Part shown: one piece after another, positions 24,501 to 35,059 of the stretch
Numbering within the stretch: the first letter of the stretch is position 1
How the letters are laid out: each line of letters begins with the position of its first letter
NCBI GenBank assembly: GCA_028829895.1
Contig: CM054177.1
Location: forward strand, 52,437,664-52,501,663
Reading direction: 5' to 3'
Length of the DNA: 64,000 bases
Source: Sinotaia quadrata
Taxonomy: Eukaryota > Mollusca > Gastropoda > Architaenioglossa > Viviparidae
Made by a program: the position numbers and the translations under genes
Notes under the pieces: model-generated
What the model saw: the letters and a program-made list of their open reading frames with translations, nothing else
Databases searched by the model: none
What the model was told of the DNA's origin: nothing

Positions 24501-25652
24501 TTAGCATTGATTCCTTTTGCTGATCACCTGTACTTACCTGACATTGCAGTGGGCACCTTGACGAAAGGAGAAGAGCACCACATGTCCTTGAACTCTCTGA
24601 ACAAGCGCAGCATGGTTTTGGACGAGGAGACGTTTGAAGAGCAGTTCTTGCGCTGTCAGGTGTGCCGTGACCGCTTCTGCCAGGCTCGCATGCCAAAGCT
24701 GCTGCCCTGCCACCACTCTTTCTGTGCCGTCTGCATCTCGCAGCTGTACCTCGCAGAGGCCCAGCAGCGACAAAATATGGCGCCGGCATTCAGAGCCATA
24801 CCCTCGGCAGTCAACATCCACTGTCCGACGTGCAGGGCGAACTTCATGACCACTGAAGAGAACATTGAAAAGCTTCCCACGGACCACCGCGTGGTGCAGC
24901 TCATGGACTTCGTGAGTCATACTGATCGTTACACTGTAACCTTTTGCTCCAAACACAAGCTGCAGCCACTGAACTTCTTTTGTGAGCCGTGCGTACGACC
25001 CGTGTGTCGTGACTGCACGGTGTTGGACCACAAGGATAACGCGGGACATCTGGTCATGGACCTGGACGAAGCCATGAACAAGTACACGCCCGTGCTAGAC
25101 AACGCCCTGAGCGAGATGGAGGCCGAGAGCGTGATGCTGGAAGAGAAGCGGATAGCGCTGGAGACGGCACTCAAGTCCATGGACAAACTGAAACAAGATC
25201 TGCTACAGCAGCTGCACGGGACATTCAGCAGACTTCGGGCCGCCTTGTTCGACCGCGAGAAGGAAATGGAGGGCTTGATTCAGGCCGAGGTGGACAAAGA
25301 AAAGAATAAACTGCAGGAGAAAACTACGGAACTCTCCACCAGGCGCCAGACCATCTTGGACCACGCCCGAACTCTGAAGGCCGCGAAGGAAGAATCGAAC
25401 GTGGAGGAGATGTTCCGTATTCACCAGGAAGTGCGTGACTATCGCGCCGGTCCGCCAATCAAAGTGCGTGAGGTGGATGACGGTATGATGACAACATTTT
25501 CTCTCAATGCGCGCGACGAAACGTTGCTGATTACGCGCATTTCAAACTTTGCAGATCTCTCGTCACGCGTGGAATCAACCTGTCAGCGACAGCGTTCTGG
25601 GCGACCTTGGACGGCCAGATCGACATCGGTTTCCAGCATTTTGCGCAATTGA
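21514..25652 (+). CDS. TRIM-class RING / B-box / coiled-coil protein (spliced)
   Basis: Model: join 21514-21580 and 24550-25652, 389 residues. TRIM proteins are RING E3 ubiquitin ligases or scaffolds acting in cytoplasm or nucleus. In spliced numbering, a short Ala/Glu-rich N-terminal helix precedes a C3HC4 RING (Cys58, 61, 76, His78, Cys81, 84, 114, 117), then a type-2 B-box (Cys155, His158, Cys167, 170, 175, 178, His183, His189) and a long coiled coil (about 205-330). No NHL, filamin, FN3 or SPRY domain follows, so it is a short TRIM or the C-terminus is altered. It is expected to dimerise by the coiled coil. All zinc ligands are present. Which TRIM subfamily it belongs to cannot be told from the sequence alone. 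Confidence 0.85.
21847..22040. repeat. 51-bp minisatellite, about four copies
   Basis: Unit aaatgtgtgtgaaagcatgc then cagtcctcacttagaacaat; the 51-bp period preserves frame, giving a minus-strand repeat frame of no evident meaning. Confidence 0.92.
22647..22885. repeat. 37-bp minisatellite, about 6.5 copies
   Basis: Unit gtctaatctcaccaaggaca plus gcctgtataactagaat; copies nearly identical. Confidence 0.95.
23590..23870. repeat. ~43-bp minisatellite, about seven copies
   Basis: Unit attcttatatacattttcta plus attgacatttacttttcttctct. Confidence 0.92.
24550..25652 (+). CDS. TRIM gene exon 2 (RING, B-box, coiled coil, stop)
   Basis: GC content and G/C third positions rise sharply at 24550, immediately after a textbook pyrimidine-rich acceptor. 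RING core reads CQVCRDRFC then LLPCHHSFCAVC and HCPTC; B-box reads FCSKHKLQPLNFFCEPC and CRDC. The frame stops at 25650-25652. The final ~35 residues look compositionally odd (QRQRSGRPWTARSTSV), while another frame there looks more protein-like. See findings. Confidence 0.88.
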
Positions 25653-26214
25653 GGACAGCTGTTGTTGGAGTGTGATTTACATGGTAGTGATGGGTATGGG
25701 GGGAGTAACTCATGGTCAGTTTTAAATGATACATCACTTATTATTGAACGTGAACTATGACGGCCCCCAGAGGTAATTTTAATGACTAAATTCTTCACGT
25801 TTCGTGATGGCTGACAATTTATCTGTTTGTCGGGTACATAATTTATTTCCAATACGGTGTTCTTTTTCTCCTCTGATTGTTTACATTTGCTTATTGTGTC
25901 AGACTCCATGTTGATAGCAAATGAATATGATGTTTGCCTTACATTTGTGACTTTAACTCTTGGAGACTGGCTAGTTCGCTAACTATTGGCAAAAATTAAT
26001 ACTAATTCACAATTCTTAATGTATTTACTTACCACAGGAGTAATTAACCTACTTGCTTTCATGTGTGACACTTAATTATGACGTCAGAAACATTCTTGAC
26101 CAGTAAATCTTCAGAGGGACCGTTTCTCGCTGATGACGTTAACAATGACGTAATAGTGTCAGTGCCACGTGCAATGTTTTTTGTATGGAATGCAGGGCGT
26201 TGGTCCAGACATTA
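25653..26214. other. Downstream of TRIM gene
   Basis: Probable 3' UTR in its first part; no AATAAA signal seen close to the stop. 26078-26278 has a short plus-strand frame without recognisable motifs. Confidence 0.4.
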
Positions 26215-26500
26215 CTCCACATTGTGTTTACTTGTTTACAGTGTACACAGGAGACTAGATTATTGTACAGTTAATTGATTGCTTGTTTACAATGTACACA
26301 GGAGACTACATTGGTGTACAGTTGATTGAATGCTTGTTTACAGTTTATACAGGAGACTACATTGGTGTACAGTTGATTGAATGCTTGTTTACAGTTTATA
26401 CAGGAGACTACATTGGTATAATTGAATGCTTGTTTACAGTTTATACAGGAGACTACATTGGTGTAATTGAATGCTTGTTTATAATTAACACAGGAGCTGC
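26215..26500. repeat. 51-bp minisatellite, 5-6 copies
   Basis: Unit tgcttgtttacagtttatac plus aggagactacattggtgtac and agttgattgaa; later copies lose 9-12 bp. Confidence 0.92.
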
Positions 26501-27435
26501 ATATAGTTTTATGAATTTTTCATGAGTTATGGTAATGTTATCATGAAACCTACCCGACTCTGTAGTGAGTTAACTGAATGCTGCCAAATTTATTTTGTTT
26601 GAAAACATGACCGATTCTTTACGTTTCTTCATAAATTATTACATTTCTGCTAAACTATCTCTTTATACTTATTCTCTTAATATCGAGACAATACCAGATC
26701 GGTTTTAGTAAGTTCTTATATATATATATTTAATTACTTATTACTTTCTTTATTTTTAATTGTGTTTTGATAATTAAATTGGTTGTGCTTTTAACAGTTT
26801 TACAGTCACAGCATTTCTTCATTTGCTTACTGAGTCAGTGAGAGTTGATATTTCTCATTTGACTTCCAGAGGGAATTCATTGCTATAATGTGATACGTGT
26901 GTAACTGGAATGTTACTTCATAGTTTCTTTTGCTGAGCGATTAATGAAATTGTTTACTGTTTATTTTTTATGACTGAAAATTTCGTGGTGTCTTTCTGAG
27001 TGAGCTCTTGAATTACCTTACTCATTTCTTGACTTACCTATCTCAGTGATGAATCATGACTTGTCTTATTAGTGATCATATCATGATTTGGTTTGCTGAG
27101 TAATTTCAAGATTTGCCTTACTGATAATTACTTCATGAAAACACTGACTCTCTTAGAAAGGTTATGGTGGCATGGCCACTGCAATACATCTTGCATCGCG
27201 CTCTTGCTATTGTTGCATACGTTTCATCAGTGATTCACTTCCGGTATTACACTAGTGACGTACTACGTGCATTTATCAGCGTCGCTCTCCAGGTGTTGCA
27301 CTGGTTTAAGGCAAGACGACATCCACAGTGACGTGTACACCAGAATTTGATGAAAGTTTTACGTTATCGCTTACATAATCTTTAGCATCAGTTAGCAGTC
27401 TACATTCGTTTAGCACATATTCCTCATTGTCCTCT
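26501..27435. other. Gene-free stretch
   Basis: 26985-27140 has loosely repeated cttactgagtgat-like pieces. Nothing else recognised. Confidence 0.5.
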
Positions 27436-27442
27436 CCCTCTC

Positions 27443-27496
<54 letters not shown>

Positions 27497-27950
27497 ACTC
27501 ACACACACAATCGCTATCCATTTTTCCTCTCATTTATTCACTATTCCTCTTTGCTCTCTCTCTCTCTTTCACTTGATCATTGTTCCTCTTTGCTCTCTCA
27601 ATCATTCCGCTTTTTTGTCTCTTTCAATCGTTATTCCTCTTTACATCTCAATCATTATTCTTCATTGTTCTCACCCTCCCTCTCAATCGTTACTCCGCTT
27701 TTCTCTTTCACTTATTCATTATTCCTCTTTGCTCTCTCTCTCTCACTTGAGCACTATTCTTCTTTTCTCTATCTTAATCATTATTCCGCTTCTCTCTCTC
27801 TTTCAATCGTTATTCCGTTTGCACTCTCAATCGGTATTCCATTTTGCTCATTCACTTAATCATTTATTCTGCTTTACTCTTTCACTTAATCATTTATTTC
27901 GCTTTGATCTCTCACTTAAACTGATATTCCGCTTTGCTCTCTCTTAATAT
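27436..27950. repeat. (CT)n run and degenerate pyrimidine repeat
   Basis: Pure CT to about 27495, then about 15 decayed copies of ctctctcacttgatcattat plus tcctctttg. Long plus-strand frames reflect the lack of stop codons in the pyrimidine-rich strand. Confidence 0.88.
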
Positions 27951-28382
27951 TTATTAATATTATGATATTTATTTGCTCTTTCAGCCATAATGACTGAAAT
28001 TTGCTTACTAAAGACTAAGTGACATTTTCCAAGCGAACGCCATTAAACCTTGACAGCACTGTTATTTAGTGATATTTATTGTCTCTGAGAAGTTTTAGTC
28101 AGTTTTTTGAGTGGGCTTTCTCATTTCTGACGCATTTTGATTTTGTTAGATTTCTCGTTATCAGATGACCTTTTACAATTCATTTGATTTCTCAGTTCTA
28201 TAAGCCAGATACATAGTATACAGGTAGACTAATTTTTATTACTACAAGATTGGCCTTGCTTAATATGTGTGTACGTCATCATGTTCTGTTTCCGTGAGTC
28301 ATAAAACTAGCGATGACTAACCGCAAACATGAATAGTGCCATATAGTTAAAGTGGATTATACCAGAATCATTTCATCTAATT
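27951..28382. other. Gene-free spacer
   Basis: Nothing recognised. Confidence 0.5.
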
Positions 28383-28409
28383 CTTTCTTTCTTTCTTTCT
28401 TTCTTTTTT

Positions 28410-28473
<64 letters not shown>

Positions 28474-28475
28474 TC
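28383..28475. repeat. (TTTC)n microsatellite
   Basis: Tetranucleotide run with one interruption near 28405. Confidence 0.96.
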
Positions 28476-28814
28476 ATTGAACGGTACAATGTGTTTTAGT
28501 ACCAACACTTGAGTTGTTGACTTTCTTTCTCCACTCCATTAGTGACGTGCAAACAGTCTGCATGGTGTATGAATAAAGATGTCACGGTCTCTGCAAAGGA
28601 ATCAATAATTTATGCCTCTATCATTGGTACGACCCTTAAAGATAAAATTAGAGAGGTAAATACCTTGACAGATAAATTTAAAGAGGGATATAATCAGTTT
28701 GCCTGCAGGTTAGCACTGATTATATTAATGTAGGAAGGAGCCTATTCAAGGTGCTTCAAGGTGCGTTAGCTGTTCCTCAGATTGGGAGACGTCACCCTAT
28801 GACAGTTTTTTTTT
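28476..28814. other. Gene-free spacer
   Basis: One 63-codon frame at 28542-28733 without motifs. Confidence 0.4.
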
Positions 28815-29460
28815 TTTCAGCGCTGACTGTTAGGGATAAAACACAAATTAGGTCTGTGTATTATTATTAATTGTTAGGAATAAAACACATTATAAGTCTG
28901 AGTATTATTAACTGTCAGGAAAAAGCACAGCTTAAGTCTTTATATTATTAATTGTCAGGAACGAAATACATCTTAAGTTTGTGTATTATTATCTGCCAGG
29001 AACGAAACACATCTTAATTCTGTGATTTATTAACTGTCAGGAACGAAACACATCTTAATTCTGTGATTTATTAACTGTCAGGAAAAAACACATCCCAAGA
29101 TTTTGTATCATTAACTGTCAGGAGCGAAACACAAATTAAGTATGTGTATTATTAACTGTCAAAAACAAAACACAAATTAAATTTGTGTATTATAAACTGT
29201 CAGGAACAAAGCACATATTAAGCCGTGTATTAATAACTACCAGGGAAAACACATAATAAAATATGTCTGTGTGCAATAAACTTTCAGGAACACATGTGCA
29301 CCACTAACTGTCAGGAAAAACACATTAAGTCTATGTACAATTAACTGTCAGGAAAAACACATTAAGTCTATGTACAATTAACTGTCAGGAAAACACATTA
29401 AGTCTATGTACAATTAACTGTCAGGAAAACACATTAAGTCTATGTACAATTATGTAAAGC
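28815..29460. repeat. ~40-bp degenerate minisatellite, about 15 copies
   Basis: Unit attaactgtcaggaacgaaac plus acattaagtctgtgt. The four right-hand copies (29300-29460) are shorter, about 38 bp, and nearly identical. Confidence 0.9.
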
Positions 29461-29468
29461 CTTTATTC

Positions 29469-29476
29469 ACTTAGAG
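29469..29476. repeat. Target-site duplication, left copy
   Basis: acttagag immediately before the left terminal inverted repeat; identical to 31736-31743. Confidence 0.9.
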
Positions 29477-29715
29477 CAGTGGTCCCCAACCTTTTCATCG
29501 CCGCGGACCGGTCAACGCTTGATAATTTTGCCGCGGACCGGTCAACGCTTGATAATTTTACCGCGGCCCGATGATGTGGGGGGACGTTGATTGTTTATAT
29601 TTTAGTTTTGATTTAATAATTTTAATTTAATTGTATTTAAACGTGCCTTCAAATTAAAATACAGTTACACCAAAAAAATGAATGATTTAACATTTTAACT
29701 CACTAGAACACTAAA

Positions 29716-29895
29716 TCAGAGAGAACCCTGAGCTTGTTTCTTTGCAACGAGACGGTTCCATCTGGGGGTAATAGGAGACAATTACACCCGAAGTGAGTTG
29801 CTTATGTCCATCCGTTGTTTTGTTTTGGTTGCTGTCACTGCAGAAAACCCCGCTTCACACAAATAGGATTCGGAAATGGCAATACGGATTAAGTG
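29716..29895 (-). pseudogene. hAT transposase C-terminal fragment
   Basis: Minus-strand reading gives SYLCEAGFSAVTATKTKQRM, then DISNSLRV, an in-frame stop, then the tail LVAKKQAQGSL ending at a stop (29716-29718). The YLCEAGFS block and the closing KKQAQ tail are typical of hATC dimerisation domains in ZBED-like transposases. About 55 residues survive of a protein usually around 600 residues long. Confidence 0.85.
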
Positions 29896-29969
29896 CTGTG
29901 GTGGCCGTTGTTGTATTGGCAGGTGAGGGGGTTTACAGAGCCCAGGATAATACCACATCGTCTGTATTT

Positions 29970-31610
29970 AGTGTGTATGTGCGCCCAGGATGTTCACTCC
30001 CCACCCTGTAATGTTCACCAGTGGTGTTGTTGTTGTCGTTGGCACTGTTGTTGTTGATGTCCCCGGTAGCCGTTGGACTGTATGTAGGTCGGTGTTGGCG
30101 GCAAGCATTAGTTGAATTAGATCCGCAATGGGGTGGTTATAATATCCCCACTGCATGTGATGTTGCTCCCTGTGCTGCCACCGTTGTTGTTGTTGTTGTC
30201 GGCGGTGGTTGTTGTCGCAGCGCTGCCGTTGTTGTTGTGGATTCTGTTGTTGTGGCTGTAGTAGATGATACTGTTGTTGTCGTCTGATGTGTTGTGGCGG
30301 GCGCCTTCTTTTTGATTTGGGGCTCCGTTCTGTAGATTCTGTAGTGTTTCCTCGTGTGTCTGTTGTGGTTGTCTTTGTTGCAGTCCCTGGTGGTGACTCT
30401 GGCTGTGGATTGGGGGCAGTTGGTTTAGTCGTTGTTGTTGTTTCTTATGGTGTAGTTGGAGCGTTGTCGACTTCTGTTTCGGTTTTTGCGTCAGTTGTCT
30501 TCACTTCTTTTTCTGTTTGTATTTTTCTTTCTTGCGTCTTGATATGTACCGTTTGTGTGCTGGAGATTTTTTGGCGTTTCTTCTTATTTTCGGTGGTAGT
30601 TGTTTTAATTTCTTTTTCTTTGCTGATAGAGCTTGTAGTCTGAGTTTCCTTATTATCTGTTGTGGGTTTTTGGAGTTTGCGAGAATGCCTGGCTGATTTC
30701 TTGTTTTGCTGTTTGAGTTGAATTCACTTTGGCCGTAGGTGGAATTTTCCAGATGATGGTGTTTATTCCACTTTCTCTTGTAGTGGCTTGTAGAGTTTGG
30801 GTGGAAACGTGGCTTTTTCCTTTGACTGTTTGAGTTGTGCCGTCTTCCTGTGTGGGTTTTCGCGTTGTTTCCTCCTTTTCCGTTTGTGAAGAGCGTGTTT
30901 TTGTTGTCGGCGTTATTTTCCAGAAGATGTCTGTCTGTGTTTCACAGTCTGTTGATGTAGATTTTTTTCGTGTTGCCTTGTCAGGTGCTTGTTTAAAATC
31001 TTATGGAGACCAATTGCGGTTAAGATGGCCTGTTGTCTAGTGTAAGTTCATCTTCTGTTTTTGTGGAAGAGGGTCAACAGCAAATTAGTGAATGCATTTT
31101 TTAGTTCAACGTTTTTAGTTTCTAGTGTGAAGGTGAAGGGGGTAACTTTTCGTATGCCCCCATTTTCGGTTGGTTTGCTGATTTCACAGCAGTATTTTGT
31201 CCAGTCTTCTCCTTTGTACTTCTTAATGTTTGCACCTCTTCAAGCCTCTTTTGCCGTATCTGTCTCAGCTGGGCTATGCGCTCGTTTGTGAAACAGAAAG
31301 GGCCGTCCGCATCTTCTGTGACTGACTCAGAATCGCGTAAAATGTCACTTGGTGGAGTGGGCAGTAGTGGCATTTTTGCCAGCCCTGAAAAGGGCTGAGT
31401 CTTAGTGCTGGTTTGTCTGGTGTGGCGCTTTGACATGACTCTCCTCCCGGCGGTCCAATGGATGGAGTGCGTTCGTCGGTGGTCCGAAGCGAAGTGTGTT
31501 GGTGTGGCTGGGAAGTAGAGCTCGAATTCTTTAAAAGCAAAGACAGATGATCGTGCACCAACTGGGAGAATGAATGCTCAGACTCAATCTCGTCCATGGA
31601 AAGTCGCACA
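29970..31610 (-). pseudogene. Thr/Gln-rich cargo sequence inside the hAT element
   Basis: Not transposase. Reading from the right on the minus strand: MDEIESEHSFSQLVHDHLSL (31759-31274 frame), then a shift to a frame at 31436-31122 with a probable helix (NERIAQLRQIRQKRLEEVQ). Next come shifted frames with repeated TQT tripeptides (about 30950-30500), then poly-Gln/Asn/Thr (about 30290-30020) ending in a compact segment (HMQWGYYNHPIADLIQLMLA). Frameshifts and stops mean it is not one intact gene now. It could be captured host sequence, possibly with introns, or the element's own second frame. No family recognised. Confidence 0.5.
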
Positions 31611-31735
31611 AACCCGAAAGAAATACACCAGAGTAAAAATAAAATTGGGGGGCCCTGTACCATTTGGTCCGCGGACCGGTACCATATGGTCCACGGACCG
31701 GTACCGGTCCGCGGACCGGGGGTTGGGGACCACTG

Positions 31736-31743
31736 ACTTAGAG
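31736..31743. repeat. Target-site duplication, right copy
   Basis: acttagag, identical to 29469-29476. Confidence 0.9.
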
Positions 31744-31955
31744 CATGTAAAGCCATCAATTATAGTATATAAAGCCTCCACTAATATCATATAAAGCCAT
31801 CACTTATAACATGTAAATCCATCACTTATAACATGTAAATCCATCACTCTTACTCATAGTATGTAAAGCCTTCACTAATAGCATGTAAAGCCTTCACTAA
31901 TAACATGTAAATCCATCACTCAGAGCATGCAAAGCCATCACTCATAGTATGTCAA
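31744..31955. repeat. ~25-bp degenerate array split by the hAT insertion
   Basis: Copies of catgtaaagccatcactcat plus agta-like sequence; related sequence (atgtaaagcctttattcact) lies just left of the transposon at 29453-29472, so the element landed at the edge of this array. Confidence 0.8.
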
Positions 31956-33699
31956 AACTGTTGAACTTTATTGCGATTAAAATGTAAAAACACACAGATA
32001 ATTTTCAAGATTGACGTTTCTGTTCTTAAAACGATAACCATGAGTCAGTGATATAATATAATATATATATATGTTGAAATTAATTTTACTGAGGCTAAAA
32101 CCTTAATGTGGTGTACAAATATCTAAAAATGTGTGTGCTTTTTATCTTTTAAAAAATCTTTATTTGTTTTGAAAATACAATTCTTGTACAGTTAGTAATG
32201 CTATAACTTATGATCAGCTATTTGGAATTTTATATTCATGTAAACACAAATTATAAATAAATTTAATCAAACTTTATGCAAATATTTACTTGGACATCGC
32301 TGGTAATGTTTTGAAAATGTGCATCCAACACTTACAATGATGAAGTAACACTATCAAAATAGGTCAAACTTATTGCTATAAGTCTTTTTATTACATATAA
32401 TCTTGGAAATCCTCTAAAATTAGGTAAAACCTAAAATCTTGGAATCCTATAACCTTCGAAATGCTCTATATAAGCTGTATGAACATGGAATGCTTGAAGT
32501 TTATCCATCTGGCACATATATATAACATGTTGCAGTCGTTTAAAATTGAAGAGATGTTTCCTTTGTAACATCTCTTCATGCGCAAAGTGCATGCAACTTT
32601 AATAGAGTAAGGGAAAGCACTGCGTGATGATTTTCTGCATTAAAATTTGGTGATCTCCCATAATTTATATGGTATATCATATCTCTTGCCTTTCTTATCT
32701 TTTCTCTTTAAAAAGGTACGATCATTTAATTAAAAAAAACAAACAAACAACCTAATAGTGAATTTTAGCATTCATTACGTTACTCAGTAATATCAGGGGA
32801 CTTCTATTTATGTATTATTCGGTAATAGCTCAAGGGGTTTCTGTATTTTTTAATTCAATATTATCAGGGTCTCCTAATTTTATTTTGTTCACTATAATTG
32901 GAGTCTCATGCCTTTATTTTATTAAGTAAAGCAGGGGACACCTATTTTTATTTTATTTGGTATGAAATTCAGTTTACATAATCACATAACAAATGAAAGT
33001 TGCACTGGTGGGTCTCTGTTTTTTTTTGTGCATTATATATATTTGAACTGCATGACACAGTGCACTATTTTAACTTAATGTTTTACAATTTTCCCTCCAA
33101 TTAATTATAGGTCTAATTAGCAGTTCGTGATGGTGACTTGCTTGATCAAATGGTCTTGCTGCTTGATTGGATGATTGCTAATTAAAACATTCTAAAGTCA
33201 CCAGAATATGTGTGACTGATGTTTTGCTGGGAGATGGGCAAGATGTTAATTCTCCACCATCCCAGGCCACCTGTAACCTTAAGCTAATTCCCCACACGTG
33301 TTAGAAAGATGAACAATAGATACTATAGAATAGAAGAGTGATAGTTCTAGAAGATAGTTCGAGCCCCCGATACATACAGCCAGGATAGTAAGTTAAAACA
33401 GGTGGCAGACTACAACATATAATGTGAGTGAATCATGCTAATGCGAGTGGTCTCTGTATCAACAATAATTGTATTCAACAAGAAATAACATAAGACAGCA
33501 TGGTTATATATAGCAAATAGTTCAACAATTACAATTAGTGTTTATAATATAGTTATAGTGCCTAATCATGACCATGTGGTATCGTAAGAGAATGTACATT
33601 TTTAGTCTTATGGCACTGTAGTAGTTATTTGGTTCATTCATATGAGCGAACTATAAATGAGATTATAAGAGAAAACTGAATGTTTATGAGTGAACACTA
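31956..33699. other. Gene-free AT-rich stretch
   Basis: Short (TA)n near 32048-32070. 32760-32990 has loose repeats of atcaggggacttctattta type. 33300-33420 might include a retrotransposon LTR edge belonging to the neighbouring element, but no partner copy was found. Confidence 0.45.
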
Positions 33700-34650
33700 A
33701 AAGTACTTTGGTAGAGTTTGTCATAGAGAAATGGTCCCAAACCACTGCCAAACATGAAATCTCTGACTTGTTGCAGTGTGATTCTGCATCAGAAAGCTTA
33801 GGGCTGTCGGTACTGGACTTATTTCACTGACAGGGCACTCCTGCAACAAAACTGCTGCGATTGCCTACTTGCTATGCATCAATGAGAATGACAAATGGTA
33901 GGGTGACATCGGGAAGATGTGACGAAGTGAGTGCATCCTTGAACTTTTTAAATGCAGATTCACGCTCATCTGTTCATACTGCTTTTTTAGGGGGCAGCCA
34001 TACAAGTTAAATTAGATAGTGGGGTCACAACCTGATTAAAGCCTGGAATAAACTTCTGATAATATCCAGCCATACCTAAGAAGGACCGAGCATCTTTCTT
34101 GTTACAGGATGTAGTGCATCTTGCAAACAACTAGCCTTCCTCTGGCCGAAGTTGGCCCTGGCCTACTCCATGGCCTAGGTAACTGAGTGCCTTTCTTCCT
34201 ATCTGACACTTGGAAGGACGTGCTGTCAAACCTGCTTCACGTAACCTGCAAAGCAAAGCAGTGAGCAATTCAATATGCTCAATCAGGTAGGAACAGCGAT
34301 CAAAAGATCTTCCATAAAGTTAGATAAATAGTCACTCTTGATGGGATCAATAAGCAGCCTCATCACACGTGTGACGTCAGCGGGCGCGTTTTGTACCCCA
34401 AACGGCATCAAGGCCGCCGGGTGTGGCAAAAGCTAATTTCTCTCAATCACCTTCACGGATCTCAAGTTGATAATAACCTTTCGTTAAATCGATACGGGTG
34501 AAACAGTGTGCGTGCGTTAAACGAGAATAGATTCTGTTAGGCACAGGCAGTGTCTCGGCTTGATACTGCGTGATCGCGTTCATTCTATGCTAGTCCTCAC
34601 AAAACCTGTTTTCCATCTTTTCTTTCGTCCTAGTACGATCTGCTCTGCTT
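33700..34650 (-). pseudogene. Reverse transcriptase / RNase H remnant
   Basis: Minus-strand motifs in order: FTRIDLTKGYYQL (palm), MPFGVQNAPADVTRVMRLL, then a damaged catalytic region reading SNFMEDLL where a Tyr-x-Asp-Asp box is expected, an eroded GYY-type block and KKAV plus TDERESAFKKFKDAL. RNase H pieces follow (LPFVILIDA, ISCLAVVWD). Several stops and frameshifts. Confidence 0.8.
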
Positions 34651-35059
34651 ATGGCGAGTCAGACGGTTCGATTATGCCATCGCGCAACATTGGTTTCAAC
34701 AGCTGTGACTGTGGCGTGCAGCAAGGTATAGGGCTTAAACCGCTTGGGGTTCGAATCCAGTAGTGTTACATATAACTCTTCTAGTCCTGTGTGTCCTGGT
34801 TTGTCTATCAGAACATCTTGGAAGTCACATAATACTTTTTTGAACTTCCTGGTGTTGTGTTTTCATGAGCTCTGTGTCAATGCATACGTCCCGATATGTC
34901 TTGTTAGACACAAGTGGGTTGTCTGGGTCTATGTTGCGTGTCAGATTCTTCTGTCATGGCTCTTGCAACAAGATGGGATGGGGCAGTGTAGTCCCGTCAG
35001 TCGGAGTGCGTTTGAGCAAATTAATGTAATAACACTTAATTTTACTCTTTATTTTAATG

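Larger units (their letters stand above)
21581..24549 (+). other. TRIM gene intron
   Basis: About 3 kb, gt-ag ends. Holds three arrays (listed separately) and otherwise AT-rich sequence; 22041-22640 and 22890-23590 show only loose repeats (caaacaaatccttgat-like), and 23871-24549 nothing clear. Confidence 0.55.
29477..31735 (-). mobile_element. hAT-family DNA transposon, non-autonomous
   Basis: Both ends carry the 15-bp inverted repeat cagtggtccccaacc and are flanked by an identical 8-bp duplication, the hAT hallmark. Subterminal regions are full of ggaccggt-type palindromic repeats, probably transposase-binding sites. Just inside the left end the minus strand encodes the C-terminal dimerisation tail of a hAT transposase. 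The rest of the transposase is missing, replaced by about 1.7 kb of unrelated Thr/Gln/Lys-rich sequence. The element therefore needs a transposase supplied elsewhere. Confidence 0.92.

Noticed and set aside
24453..24549. N-terminal extension of the TRIM frame (MFVLLGDQLLFIDL...)
   Set aside because: AT-rich, intron-like and directly followed by a strong pyrimidine-rich acceptor; the composition changes abruptly at 24550.
30021..30643. Plus-strand Val-rich frames (VVVVVVGGGCC)
   Set aside because: Antisense of the CAA/ACA-rich minus-strand cargo of the hAT element.
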